Below are positions 23,857-32,281 of a stretch of DNA of 64,000 nt, in pieces (positions within the stretch are counted from its first letter, which is position 1; every line of letters starts with the position of its first letter). The DNA is from Cytophagaceae bacterium (GTDB lineage: Bacteria; Bacteroidota; Bacteroidia; Cytophagales; Flexibacteraceae). The stretch is taken from contig CANGYH010000004.1 of the NCBI GenBank assembly GCA_947458545.1, positions 124,001-188,000 on the forward strand, written 5' to 3'. Made by a program: the position numbers and the translations under genes. The notes below the pieces were generated by a model, which saw only the letters and a list, made by a program, of their open reading frames with translations, was not told the origin of the DNA and did no database searches.

Positions 23857-24700
23857 CACCACTCGCATCTACCAACTGCCGGACGCAGGCCCGATCGATC
23901 CTAACATGCGCTTTCCTGTGGAGCGCAACGATGGCAGCGGGCAGACCCAGAGCCAGACGCTTGGTCGCCTCATGGATGCGCTCGGCGGTGGCGGCGGCGC
24001 AGGCTTGCCAGGGCTGGAGGTACGCATCTTGCCAGGCCCTGTGCTCCCGTCTAACGTGTGGCACGAAGGGCAGCCAGTACCGCGCCGTGGCCTGCCGAGC
24101 CTGGAGGTCTTTTACGCCTCACCGCTGCCGGGCTCGGTACAAGAGCTTGGTGCCGAAATCTGGCTGTTTCGGCATCGGAACAAGAAGCAGGCCAAGCGGG
24201 CAGGCGGGCCTGACGCGCCCCGTGCGCTTCGCCCCAGGGGCTGGGTGCATCCTGCCGACAGCCGCTATTCCACGCGCCACCCTGGCAGCGGCCTTTACGG
24301 CGGCGCCACTACGACTTGGATCGGTGGCGTTGGCTCCGGCCAGCGTGTGCTGCTTAACCGCTTGACCGAGTTTGCTTGCCCGGCCGCGCCATACACGCCC
24401 GCTCTGCTGAATGACTTCGATCCTCACACCTTCTGCCGATCCGTCACAGGTAGCAGGGAGCTTTTACCGAGCGACTTCCCCATCGAGCTTGCCAATCGCT
24501 CTTTAATCAGAGCTACACGGGTTCGGTCAAACAAGCTGACGATGTACTTCCAGTTTCGGATTGCCATCGACAATCCGGACACGACTTTGCCGCACAAGAA
24601 GATCTTCGGCCCGGTGCTGCATACCTTGCGCGTCAGGCTACACGTCGAGAAAATCCAAGGCGTGAAGTGGATCACCGGCTTTAAGTACCAGCTCATTTAA
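23849..24700 (+). CDS. Hypothetical phage structural protein
   Basis: 283 residues. A short N-terminal part ending in a glycine-rich hinge (RLMDALGGGGGAG) resembles the virion-attachment head of phage fibre-type proteins (IYQLPDAGPIDPNMRFPVERNDG), followed by a beta-rich body and a C-terminal part with HTLRVRLHVEKIQGVKW. A head-fibre or decoration protein fits the place before the prohead genes; this is inference. Confidence 0.6.
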   Translation: MSSTTRIYQLPDAGPIDPNMRFPVERNDGSGQTQSQTLGRLMDALGGGGGAGLPGLEVRILPGPVLPSNVWHEGQPVPRRGLPSLEVFYASPLPGSVQELGAEIWLFRHRNKKQAKRAGGPDAPRALRPRGWVHPADSRYSTRHPGSGLYGGATTTWIGGVGSGQRVLLNRLTEFACPAAPYTPALLNDFDPHTFCRSVTGSRELLPSDFPIELANRSLIRATRVRSNKLTMYFQFRIAIDNPDTTLPHKKIFGPVLHTLRVRLHVEKIQGVKWITGFKYQLI

Positions 24701-24710
24701 TGCAGCCACC

Positions 24711-24824
24711 GGCCTGGCCGGGATTCGAACCCGCACCCGCATCCGCCCATAAGCGGATGAGCGCCCGCAGCGACATCCCTCCTTCGGGGGGGATTGCGCC
24801 CCGCATTCGAATCCCGTCCGGGCC
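24711..24824 (+). ncRNA. Cloverleaf-like structured RNA, tRNA-like but not a canonical tRNA
   Basis: A 19-bp outer stem (GGCCTGGCCGGGATTCGAA 24711-24729 against TTCGAATCCCGTCCGGGCC 24806-24824) has one wobble and one mismatch. Inside are two hairpins: CATCCGC-CCATAA-GCGGATG (24740-24759) and ATCCCTCC-TTCG-GGGGGGAT (24775-24794) capped by a UUCG tetraloop. Both outer arms contain GATTCGAA/TTCGAATC, the T-loop type sequence of tRNAs, but no D-arm, T-stem or 7-nt anticodon loop can be drawn on either strand. It lies between two structural genes with no coding frame. Could be a decayed tRNA with long variable arm or a regulatory RNA. Confidence 0.45.
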
Positions 24825-24897
24825 GCTTTGGCTTCTGACGCGTCAGGTACACTTTAGGCCTTAGCCATCGGCAGGTGCACTTGGCAGCTTTGCCGAC

Positions 24898-26121
24898 GTG
24901 GAACGTCCCTCGTCGTTTGCAGACCTTAAAGCCAGCAGTGGCATAAAGCTATCCTTCGCCGCGGGCGGAGGTGCCACCAAACCCGGTGAGGGTGCGGAAT
25001 CGAACGTCGACCGCACCGGAGGCGACTATGCGTCAGGCCTGATCAAGAACGTGATCCTGGGCAAGGTCGGCGAGTCTCGCGGCTGGGGCTTCCACGTCGA
25101 GCAGTCCTTCGTTGACAACATCGCCGCCCTGGCCGGTCAAAAGAAGAACGGCTTGAAGTGCCGCTTCGAACATCCAGAATGGGGCAAGCGTTCCCTGGGC
25201 TCGGCCATCGCCGCCATCAAGAACGTGCGCGTGGAGGGAGACGTGGCGCTGGGCGATATCCACATCCTGGCCTCGGCCACAAAGTCTCCGCTGGGCAACC
25301 TGGGCGAGTACGTGCTCGAGCTTGCCGACGAGCGGCCTGACTTCCTGGCTCTCTCGATCACAGGTAGCATCGGCGAGTACTACTTCTACCGAGCGGACAA
25401 GACGCGCAAAGTCATAGACAGCGATGGTGCCTATGAGGAGTACATCGGCTCTGACTCTCCGCTCTACATCACCCTCGCATCGCTGGACGCTACCGACGTA
25501 GTGGACGAGGGTGCCATTACCCCGGGCGGCTTGTTTGCCGCTTCCAGCAATCCTGGCCGCAGCGCCGACCCTTCACTTTCCAAGCCTTCTAAATCTGTAG
25601 CTATGTCCAAAAAGCGCCTGGCGTTCGACATCAACGCCACCACCTCGGATGGTGCCTCCATCCGCATCTCGACCAACGAGGCAAAGCCCACCGCAGGCAG
25701 TGAGGTCTATGCCGAGGACGCGGACGGCAACGAGGCCGCCGCCCCCGACGGCGAGCACACGATTGCCGACGGCCCGCTCGCTGGCTGGAAGATCGTCGTC
25801 AAGGACGGCAAGATCGAGTCTGCCACCGAGCCTGCCAGCGACCCCGTCCAGCAGGGTGAGAAGCCTGCAGAAGGCGGTGCCGGCAGCGTCCAGCTTTCTG
25901 CCGGTGAGCAGGCCATCATGAGCCGCCTCGAGCAGCTTGACAAGCGCCTGGGTACCCTCGAGAAAACCCCGCTTGCCCAGCACACCGGCAAGGCGGGCAA
26001 CGACACCTTCGCCGGTCACGGCGGCGGTGCTAAAGAAGTGCCCAGCCATCACAAGATCGCCCAGGAGCGCGAGAAGCTCGCACAGTCCGCCCCGTTACCC
26101 AAGCTGCCTAGCCTAGACTAG
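24898..26121 (+). CDS. Prohead protease fused to scaffold, with an internal scaffold start
   Basis: 407 residues from GTG 24898. Residues about 45-200 are the prohead-protease domain: the His in CRFEHPEWG and the Ser in FLALSITGS stand where the catalytic pair of HK97-type proteases is expected. The second half is scaffold-like: a small beta domain (SDGASIRISTNEAKP... GPLAGWKIVVKDGK), then a coiled coil (LSAGEQAIMSRLEQLDKRLGTLEK) and a charged tail. An ATG at 25603 (MSKKRLAFDIN), preceded by a linker, would give the scaffold alone as a nested product. It shapes and matures the procapsid and lies directly upstream of the capsid gene. Confidence 0.8.
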   Translation: MERPSSFADLKASSGIKLSFAAGGGATKPGEGAESNVDRTGGDYASGLIKNVILGKVGESRGWGFHVEQSFVDNIAALAGQKKNGLKCRFEHPEWGKRSLGSAIAAIKNVRVEGDVALGDIHILASATKSPLGNLGEYVLELADERPDFLALSITGSIGEYYFYRADKTRKVIDSDGAYEEYIGSDSPLYITLASLDATDVVDEGAITPGGLFAASSNPGRSADPSLSKPSKSVAMSKKRLAFDINATTSDGASIRISTNEAKPTAGSEVYAEDADGNEAAAPDGEHTIADGPLAGWKIVVKDGKIESATEPASDPVQQGEKPAEGGAGSVQLSAGEQAIMSRLEQLDKRLGTLEKTPLAQHTGKAGNDTFAGHGGGAKEVPSHHKIAQEREKLAQSAPLPKLPSLD

Positions 26122-26190
26122 GCGGCATCCAATTCAGAGTCCTTTATTCCTCACCCCTTCGCACGGCCCTAGTCCCCCCCTTATAAATCC

Positions 26191-27144
26191 ATGTCATTGG
26201 TTCTTTCGGAACTGCCTAGCTCCCTTAGCAGCTACGCCCGCACCTACCAGAAGCAGATTCTGTCTGCCATCCTGCTGTCAGACCTCAGCTTCCAGCGCTA
26301 CTTCGGCACCACCATCAACACGAACGACGAGGTCGTGATGACGGAGTTGGTGATGGGTGATCTGCTCCAGCCAGGCGGCAAGGACACCTTCAACCCTACC
26401 AACGCCGGCACGTTCAAGGCGCGTATCGGCAAGGTGCGGCCCTGTAAGGCAGACCTCACCTTCAGCCCTACCCTCATCCAGAACCTTTGGAAGAGCTACC
26501 TGGGCCTGATTGACGGCGGTCGTATCAAGACCGACACGATGCCTTTCGAGGCCTTCCTTTTTGCCAAGATCGTCGAGAAGGTCAAGGAGAACCTGCACCT
26601 GAAGGCCGTCTTCAAAGGCCGTCTGAACTCTGCCGGCACCAATCCGGAGAACACCATGAACGGCTTGGTGACGCTCATCGAGCTGGCCGGTGGCAATGGC
26701 GAGATTCCGGCTGCCAACATCGCCGCCAATCCTGCAGCTTTCACCGAGGCTAACGCCGGTGACCAGTTCAAGGCCGTCCTCAACAAGGTGTCTGACACCT
26801 ACTACGACACGCCTATGGTGTGCATCGCTTCGCCCTTCGCCAAGCGCTGCTACGATGCCTGGTACCAGCGCACCAACGGCAATCTGCCTTACAACCTCGA
26901 GTACAAGAAGACCTTCCTCGAGGGTACGCAGATCGAGCTCATCTCCGAGCCTGGCCTGTCGGGCACGAATCACGTCATCATCACGCCCAAGGACAACCTG
27001 GTGTGGCTGACTGACAACAACAGCTCTCTCGAGAACCTTGTGGTCGAGAAGGAGAAGCGTAACATCCACCTGATGCTTGACTTCCAGGCATCGGCTGACT
27101 TCGCCCTGGGCCAGCTCATCTGGACCAACATCCAGCCCGACTAG
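26191..27144 (+). CDS. Major capsid protein
   Basis: 317 residues. Follows the protease-scaffold by 69 nt and precedes the tail-tube gene, the expected place. The sequence has a helical N-terminal arm (SYARTYQKQILSAILLS), central alpha/beta regions and a C-terminal strand-rich part (HLMLDFQASADFALGQLIW), compatible with an HK97 fold, but the assignment rests on length and context more than on motifs. No cleavage site for the protease was identified. The stop codon lies in the loop of a strong hairpin (27133-27152). Confidence 0.78.
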   Translation: MSLVLSELPSSLSSYARTYQKQILSAILLSDLSFQRYFGTTINTNDEVVMTELVMGDLLQPGGKDTFNPTNAGTFKARIGKVRPCKADLTFSPTLIQNLWKSYLGLIDGGRIKTDTMPFEAFLFAKIVEKVKENLHLKAVFKGRLNSAGTNPENTMNGLVTLIELAGGNGEIPAANIAANPAAFTEANAGDQFKAVLNKVSDTYYDTPMVCIASPFAKRCYDAWYQRTNGNLPYNLEYKKTFLEGTQIELISEPGLSGTNHVIITPKDNLVWLTDNNSSLENLVVEKEKRNIHLMLDFQASADFALGQLIWTNIQPD

Positions 27145-27211
27145 TCGGGCTGCAACTCAACAACCCAAGGATCGGGGCGGCCGCGAGATCGCGTTTCAAT
27201 AACGGCCGCCC
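27133..27211 (+). terminator. Two hairpins at the capsid gene end
   Basis: CAGCCCGACTAGTCGGGCTG (27133-27152) is a perfect 20-nt palindrome whose centre CTAG contains the capsid stop codon. A second stem GGGCGGCCG/CGGCCGCCC (27175-27183 with 27203-27211) has a 19-nt loop and is followed by CTCCTTTAACTTCC. They may attenuate transcription into the tail genes or protect the capsid mRNA 3' end. Confidence 0.55.
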
Positions 27212-27245
27212 GCTCCTTTAACTTCCTTTCCCCCCTCTGCCAGCC

Positions 27246-27782
27246 ATGTGCTTAGAAGTAGCACCTATTACCGTAGACTGCCGCACCGTGACGGGCGGCC
27301 TCGTGGACGCGATTTACATCGCCCACAAAAAAGACGTCGCGGCCATTCCGGCCCCGGCCAGCGATACCGGAGCCATCACGGGTGACGTGACCATGACTGC
27401 CGGCAAGACATTTGCCTCTTGGGCGTTCGTCGAGGATACCGGAAGCATGAAGGAAGAGTCGGTCGGTGACGCGGGCTTCCGCTCGGTCAAGACGACCGTG
27501 TCCAGCATGGTGAAGGGCAACAAGGCGCAAGTGACGCGCATGCTCAACCAGCTGCTGAACGGCTCGTTCGTGCTCATCGTCAAGGATGCCGAAGGCCAGA
27601 CCTGGCTCATCGGCAACAAGGAGCGCGGTGCCACGCTGGGCATCAAGCGCGACTTCGGCACTAAGGGCGAGGACAAGAACCACTGCGCCCTCGAGTTCAC
27701 CATCACCAGCGGCGGCGCCATGCCCTATAACGGCGCTATCCCTGGCGCTAGTGCTACACCCACGCCTGCACCTGCAGGTTAA
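27246..27782 (+). CDS. Major tail (tube) protein
   Basis: 178 residues. Beta-rich with segments VTMTAGKTFASWAFVEDTGSM, TTVSSMVKGNKAQVTRMLNQLLNG and VLIVKDAEGQTWLIGNKERGATLG typical of Bacteroidota siphophage tail-tube subunits, and a Pro/Ala-rich tail (ATPTPAPAG). It stacks in rings around the tape measure to form the tail. Its position right after the capsid gene, before the terminase, is unusual compared with lambda-like order. Confidence 0.75.
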   Translation: MCLEVAPITVDCRTVTGGLVDAIYIAHKKDVAAIPAPASDTGAITGDVTMTAGKTFASWAFVEDTGSMKEESVGDAGFRSVKTTVSSMVKGNKAQVTRMLNQLLNGSFVLIVKDAEGQTWLIGNKERGATLGIKRDFGTKGEDKNHCALEFTITSGGAMPYNGAIPGASATPTPAPAG

Positions 27783-27794
27783 TCTGGTCTGACC

Positions 27795-28424
27795 ATGCAA
27801 GAGGAAATCAAAGCATGGCTGGCGGCTGAAGAGCGCAGCTACTGGCGTGGGGTTGAACTGTACGAAAAGTACGGCGACAACCTCACGTTCGTGGCGCAGC
27901 TGCGCCGCCACCAGACCAACGGCAACTTCGACGCGCTCGTATATGAGCTGTCCAAGCTTGCCGAGGTACCTTACGTGCCCATAGCCGAGGTGCCCGCCAG
28001 CGACACGTTCGCTGCGCCCGCCGCCTCGGCCAAGCCCGGCGAGAGTGATCTTTTGCGTGAGATGCTAGAGCGCCGTGCGGCTCTCTATCGTGCCCGCGCC
28101 GAGAAGTCTGACACCCTTGCCGACTTGGACGGAGAGGAGCTGCGCAAAGCCCACCTGGAGGTCGTCGAACTCGACGATCAGATCATTGCGCTCTCCAGCC
28201 AGATCCGCCACGTGGAGGTACACGGCAAGCTGCCGGAGCCTCCGGCCATCGAGGAGGACTTGCAAGAGCTTAAAACCCAGCGCCAACGCCTGGCAGAGAA
28301 GCGCTCTCGCGCTCGGACTGCCGCGCAGAAGAACCCTGACAACCTGGATCACAAATCCAGGCTGGAGCAGCTCGACGCGGACATCGAGCGCCTAGACTTC
28401 CGCATTCGCCAACTGAGCGCATAG
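27795..28424 (+). CDS. Coiled-coil protein after the tail-tube gene, possible tail assembly chaperone
   Basis: 209 residues. N-terminal helical domain (MQEEIKAWLAAEERSYWRGVELYEKYGDN), an Ala/Pro linker, and a long coiled coil (about 85-205; LRKAHLEVVELDDQIIALSSQI... RLEQLDADIERLDFRIRQL). Proteins opening with EEIKAWL...Y..GVELYEKYG are common in Bacteroidota mobile elements. Location after the tube gene suggests an assembly role, but no frameshift site was seen. A terminator follows. Confidence 0.6.
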   Translation: MQEEIKAWLAAEERSYWRGVELYEKYGDNLTFVAQLRRHQTNGNFDALVYELSKLAEVPYVPIAEVPASDTFAAPAASAKPGESDLLREMLERRAALYRARAEKSDTLADLDGEELRKAHLEVVELDDQIIALSSQIRHVEVHGKLPEPPAIEEDLQELKTQRQRLAEKRSRARTAAQKNPDNLDHKSRLEQLDADIERLDFRIRQLSA

Positions 28425-28451
28425 CCGCTCCAAGCTTTCAGCCACTATCCC

Positions 28452-28479
28452 AAGGCCCGCCCTCACCCGGGCGGGCCTT
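28452..28479 (+). terminator. Rho-independent terminator before the terminase genes
   Basis: AAGGCCCGCC and GGCGGGCCTT form a perfect 10-bp stem with an 8-nt loop, followed by GCTTTTGCC. It separates the capsid/tail-tube block from the terminase block. Confidence 0.7.
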
Positions 28480-28497
28480 GCTTTTGCCTCCCCTGCC

Positions 28498-29043
28498 ATG
28501 TCCCTACCCGAGCGCACAGGCGAAGACCGCCTCGACTACTACGACAAGCTGATCGCCTGCATCGTGGGCGACCGAACACCCTCGCCTGAGCAGGAGGCGC
28601 AAATCGAGAAGCTAGACTTCGCCTGGTCGCTGCTGCGCACCTACCCGGACAAGCACACCGTCCGGAAAATCCTCGAGAGCAAGTACGATATCAAGTTCGG
28701 CCAGGCTTACAAGATCATCCGCGATGCCATCCGCATCTACGGCAACGTGGGGCAAGAGCTGCAGGAGGGCACCAAGTCGCTGTACGCGTCTAAGTTCCTG
28801 GCCATCGCCCAGCGGGCAGAGGAAGAGGGCAAGCTGACGGAGGCGATCTCCGCACTCTCTAAAGCCGCCAAGATCGAGGGTGCCTTCGATCGTGCGAGCA
28901 CCGAGCAAGAGGAGGACTGGAGTCCGCCGCGTGATATTGAGTTCACGACAGACCCGGCCGTCTTCATCGAGAGCCAAAAGACACACGACGTAGCGCACGA
29001 GGTACTGCCGGAGCCAGACGACGAGGAGGATGAAGAAGACTAG
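28498..29043 (+). CDS. Terminase small subunit
   Basis: 181 residues overlapping the large-subunit gene by 14 nt. A helical DNA-binding part (KLDFAWSLLRTYPDKHTVRKILESKYDIKFGQAYKIIRDAIRIYG) is followed by an oligomerisation helix and a very acidic C-terminus (PEPDDEEDEED), a usual layout for small terminases that recognise the packaging site and hand DNA to the motor. The family is inferred from position and this layout. Confidence 0.75.
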   Translation: MSLPERTGEDRLDYYDKLIACIVGDRTPSPEQEAQIEKLDFAWSLLRTYPDKHTVRKILESKYDIKFGQAYKIIRDAIRIYGNVGQELQEGTKSLYASKFLAIAQRAEEEGKLTEAISALSKAAKIEGAFDRASTEQEEDWSPPRDIEFTTDPAVFIESQKTHDVAHEVLPEPDDEEDEED

Positions 29044-30550
29044 CATATACCTCAACGCCAAGCAGCTGCTGTTCCTGCGCTCTCGCCACAAGCGCAAGAC
29101 CTTCATGGGCGGTCGAGGCTGCGGCAAGTCCACCGTGCTGGGCTTCTACCTATACCTGTGCATGCGCTACCTGCCGGGTGCCAAGTGGGTGTTGCTGGGC
29201 ATCACCTACAAGCAGCTCAACACCAAGACGGTGAAGGCACTGAAGGAAGCCTGGTCGCTGCTCGGCTGCATGCCCTACAATCCGCGCACCGGCCGTGGAC
29301 ACTATGTGGTGGGCAAGCGTCCGCCTGCGCACTTCAAGCAGGCCGTCTCCGCTCCGGAGGACTTCGACCACGTGATCTACTTCCGCAACGGCTTCCACAT
29401 CGAGATGATCAGCCAGGAGGTCGCGCAAGAGAACCGAGGCGGCAGCTACGACGGCGGTGCGGCCGACGAAGAGGCGCTTCTCGATCAAGAGTTCGTTACC
29501 CAGATCGGCGAGGCCTCGATTCGTGGCAACCGCTACCGCTTCAAGCACTGGCTGCACGGTTCGTTCTGCAGCTTCACCTCGATCCCCCGCACCACCAAGG
29601 GGCTGTGGGTCTTCAAAGTGGAGGAGGAGATGATACGCGAGCAGCAGCTCGTAAAGGCCGGCAAGCTGAAGAAGTCAGAGTGCCGCTACCTGTTCGTGGA
29701 GGCCCGCAGCGACGAGAACCTGCTCGTGCTGGGCGAGGACTACATCGAGCGCCAGCGGGCCGCTATGCAGCCCTGGGACTTCGAAGCGGAGATCATGAAC
29801 CAGCGGCCGCGCAAGCTGCCCAACGGCTTCTACCCCTCGCTGGAGCGGAAGCACCATGCCGTGTCTGACGTACACAAGTACGTCAAGAACTCGGCCGGAG
29901 AAATCGTGGCCAAGCTGGACAAGTTCTTAAACCTGGAGCAGAAGCTAGAGCTGTCCTTCGACTTTAACGCGGGGTTCACCTCCATGATCGTGTGCCAGGA
30001 GATCATCACCGGGGAGGGCATCGAGTTCCGCGTCGGCGACTCGCTTTGGGTGAAGCCGATGGAGACCGACAACAACCTCATCGACGCGCTCGTGGACAAG
30101 TTCTGCGAGGCATACAAGTACCACTACCTGAAGGTGGTGGACGTGTACGGAGACCGTAACGGCAACAGTAAGAGCGCAGGCAGCACCCTGACATTCTACG
30201 AGCAGATCATCATTCGGCTGGAGAAGCATGGGTGGTCGGTATTCAAGCGGCCGGAGCGAGATCTCGACATGGCGCACGACTTGCGCCACTTCCTGGTCAA
30301 TGCCCTGCTGAAGGAAGAATCGCCTACCTGGCCGAAGGTGCGCTTCCATTTCCAAAAGGCCGACGGCCTGCTCACCTCCATGGAGCGGGCACCCATCCTA
30401 GAGGGCTTCAAGAAGGACAAGGCCGACGAAAAGCGGCCCGTACCGCAAGAGCTGGCCACCCACCTCTCGGACTGCTTCGACAACATCGTCTGCCGCAAGT
30501 ACGACTGGATACTCACCGGCGATACCGGGCATCAGATTTGGCTGAGCTAG
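29030..30550 (+). CDS. Terminase large subunit
   Basis: 506 residues. N-terminal ATPase with Walker A GGRGCGKST (27-35) and Walker B GGAADEEALLD (about 143-153; Asp-Glu pair). The C-terminal nuclease has the first acidic residue in LSFDFNAGF (about 305-315) and further acids in VVDVYGDRNGN (about 365). It is the packaging motor that cuts concatemers at the portal. The portal gene should follow but is displaced by the 4-kb cargo island starting at the stop codon. The TAG is shared as CTAG with the convergent cargo gene. Confidence 0.92.
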   Translation: MKKTSIYLNAKQLLFLRSRHKRKTFMGGRGCGKSTVLGFYLYLCMRYLPGAKWVLLGITYKQLNTKTVKALKEAWSLLGCMPYNPRTGRGHYVVGKRPPAHFKQAVSAPEDFDHVIYFRNGFHIEMISQEVAQENRGGSYDGGAADEEALLDQEFVTQIGEASIRGNRYRFKHWLHGSFCSFTSIPRTTKGLWVFKVEEEMIREQQLVKAGKLKKSECRYLFVEARSDENLLVLGEDYIERQRAAMQPWDFEAEIMNQRPRKLPNGFYPSLERKHHAVSDVHKYVKNSAGEIVAKLDKFLNLEQKLELSFDFNAGFTSMIVCQEIITGEGIEFRVGDSLWVKPMETDNNLIDALVDKFCEAYKYHYLKVVDVYGDRNGNSKSAGSTLTFYEQIIIRLEKHGWSVFKRPERDLDMAHDLRHFLVNALLKEESPTWPKVRFHFQKADGLLTSMERAPILEGFKKDKADEKRPVPQELATHLSDCFDNIVCRKYDWILTGDTGHQIWLS

Positions 30551-30969
30551 TGGATTGCCACAGTTGCGATTGGATTTTCAACGCGCTCCAAAACTACCTC
30601 GATTATCTCAGGCGGTGTCTGTATTTGATTGCTCTCCCAAATACCTACGCTATCAATCATCTCAATGAGGAAGATAGGCTCAATCAGTGCATCAATTGCG
30701 TAACTATTATCAATACCCTCGACAATTGGCTTAATGCCAAAATCTTGGTTATCTGGTTCGTAAACTGGCACTGTTAACAATGCCAAGCTGGAAGTCATTT
30801 CAATTCCGCCGCCCCCATCAAAAGCACTCTTGAATCTAATGTTTCCAATTGCTATCGGCTCTCTCGTAAAATGAACCCCAGCGTATTCAACATCAATTCT
30901 CTGACGTTTTGAGATTGCTTCCTTCAAGATTTCCAGGTAGAACTCTTGCTTTTTGGTTAACTCCTGCAT
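30547..30969 (-). CDS. Cargo-island protein of unknown function
   Basis: 140 residues from ATG 30969; a TTG at 30978 in frame is part of the -7 box, so the transcript would be nearly leaderless. Clearly more AT-rich in codon use than the phage structural genes. Sequence starts with a charged helix (MQELTKKQEFYLEILKEAISKRQRID), then beta-type segments including a GGGG turn and a C-terminal part with four proline/isoleucine-rich strands. No family recognised. Convergent with the terminase and divergent from the amidoligase gene across a region with a repressor-like palindrome. Confidence 0.65.
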   Translation of the reverse strand: MQELTKKQEFYLEILKEAISKRQRIDVEYAGVHFTREPIAIGNIRFKSAFDGGGGIEMTSSLALLTVPVYEPDNQDFGIKPIVEGIDNSYAIDALIEPIFLIEMIDSVGIWESNQIQTPPEIIEVVLERVENPIATVAIH

Positions 30970-30975
30970 ACCTGG

Positions 30976-31009
30976 CAAATGTAAACCACGACTTGTAAAC
31001 GATTACAAG
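30976..31009 (-). promoter_or_regulatory. Cargo promoter overlapping a repressor-type palindrome
   Basis: TACATTTG on the minus strand at 30983-30976 is the -7 box of the unknown cargo gene. A near-palindrome CTTGTAAACGATTACAAG (30992-31009) covers the -33 region; it matches the perfect operator at 12139-12156 in all but the central positions. Confidence 0.55.
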
Positions 31010-31097
31010 ATTCTTACATAAGTAACTGTGCCAAAGTCGACTTGCGTGTCGCCGAGCAGAAGCTGTGCTTTACAACACGATACAACGCTAATCGACT

Positions 31098-31985
31098 ATG
31101 ACACAGCAGCAAATCATGGACAGCCAAGCCACCAAGAGCGCAAAAATGCGCCAGCTATTCGAGCTTGGTTTGACCCGCACCCAGGTAGCCGAAATCATGC
31201 GGGTAGGCTACGGCTTCGTGCAAAACGTGTACGCCAAGTGGGTGCTTACCCAGATGACGGCAGCAAGCCGCCCCAGCTTCGTACTGGGCGAGTTCAACCG
31301 CCGCTTCGGCATCGAGATTGAGGCCTTCGGCGTAGAGCGCAACGAGCTGCGCAGCGCCCTGGATGCCGAGGGCCTGCACTTCTGGCGCGTAGGGGCGGAC
31401 GGCTCCATCCGGGGCACCAACTCCTTCGAGTTGGTGAGCCCCATCCTGGTAGGCCTGGACGGCCTGGCGCAACTGGAAAAGGTCTGCCGCATACTGGCAG
31501 CCAAACGGGCGAAGGTCAATAAAAGCTGCGGCCTGCACGTACACATCGAGGCTCGTAGCTTCACCCTGCCCACCTGGAAAAACCTGTTTGCCTCATACGC
31601 CAACCTGGAGGGCACGATTGATACCATGATGCCCGAGAGCCGCCGGGGGCAGAGCAACACCTACTGCCGCTCAATTGTAGGCTACACCGAGCGGGCACAA
31701 GCCGCCACCACCGTCCGGGAGCTGGTACGTGCCTTGCCCAATCGGTACCACAAGGTCAATACCCTGGCCTTCTCCGAGCACGGTACTGTGGAGTTCCGCC
31801 AGCACAGCGGTACGGTAGAGTACACGAAAATCAGCAACTGGGTGCTCTTTTTGCACAGCCTCATCAGCTACTCGGAGCAGGGCTACCGCGTAAGCCCAGC
31901 CGCTACCTTTGAGGCAGCCGAGGCCTTCGCACCCCGCCCGGTGAGCGAGTTTTACTTCCAACGCATCAACGACCTGGCAGCCTAA
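31098..31985 (+). CDS. Amidoligase-family protein with N-terminal HTH
   Basis: 295 residues. Residues about 18-55 form an HTH (LGLTRTQVAEIMRVGYGFVQNVY). From 68 on the amidoligase pattern is clear: FGIEIEAFG (70-78), DGS (101-103), ELVSPIL (111-117), VNKSCGLHVHI (140-150), R-rich NTYCRSIVG, and EHGTVEFRQHSGT near 250. The family (PF12224, COOH-NH2 ligases related to glutamine synthetase) joins amino and carboxyl groups, for example to tag peptides or modify the envelope. Here it is phage cargo next to a 78-residue protein that could be substrate or partner. GC-rich, unlike the neighbouring minus-strand cargo. Confidence 0.8.
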   Translation: MTQQQIMDSQATKSAKMRQLFELGLTRTQVAEIMRVGYGFVQNVYAKWVLTQMTAASRPSFVLGEFNRRFGIEIEAFGVERNELRSALDAEGLHFWRVGADGSIRGTNSFELVSPILVGLDGLAQLEKVCRILAAKRAKVNKSCGLHVHIEARSFTLPTWKNLFASYANLEGTIDTMMPESRRGQSNTYCRSIVGYTERAQAATTVRELVRALPNRYHKVNTLAFSEHGTVEFRQHSGTVEYTKISNWVLFLHSLISYSEQGYRVSPAATFEAAEAFAPRPVSEFYFQRINDLAA

Positions 31986-32008
31986 ACGGCTGCCAGTCCC
32001 TACTGACT

Positions 32009-32245
32009 ATGAGACTTAAGTACCAGAGCCGGAACGGCCACGTATTGGCCGCTGACACCGCCAAGGAGATCATCGATCAACTGCAGGCACGAAACCGCTT
32101 CGAGGCCGAGACGACTTATCGGCAGTACGTTGAGGGCGTTGCCGAGCGCGAGAAGATATACACAGGCCACGTGCTGGATACCAGCAGCCCGGAGGCCTTC
32201 CTAGAGTCTGCGGTGGCCAGCGGCCTGCTGGTGCCGCTGCAATAA
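32009..32245 (+). CDS. Small protein paired with the amidoligase
   Basis: 78 residues, 23 nt after the amidoligase stop, so in the same operon. Composition is charged and helical (TAKEIIDQLQARNRFEAETTYRQYVEGVAEREKI) with a C-terminus ending VASGLLVPLQ. No known family. Small proteins beside amidoligases are candidate substrates for ligation or regulators; this is inference from pairing only. A strong terminator follows. Confidence 0.6.
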   Translation: MRLKYQSRNGHVLAADTAKEIIDQLQARNRFEAETTYRQYVEGVAEREKIYTGHVLDTSSPEAFLESAVASGLLVPLQ

Positions 32246-32281
32246 ACCGGTCTCTATGACCGATTGGCGTTGATCTTTTTG

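Noticed and set aside
24711-24824. Canonical tRNA at this place
   Set aside because: T-loop-like sequences are present on both arms but no D-arm, proper T-stem or 7-nt anticodon loop can be formed on either strand.
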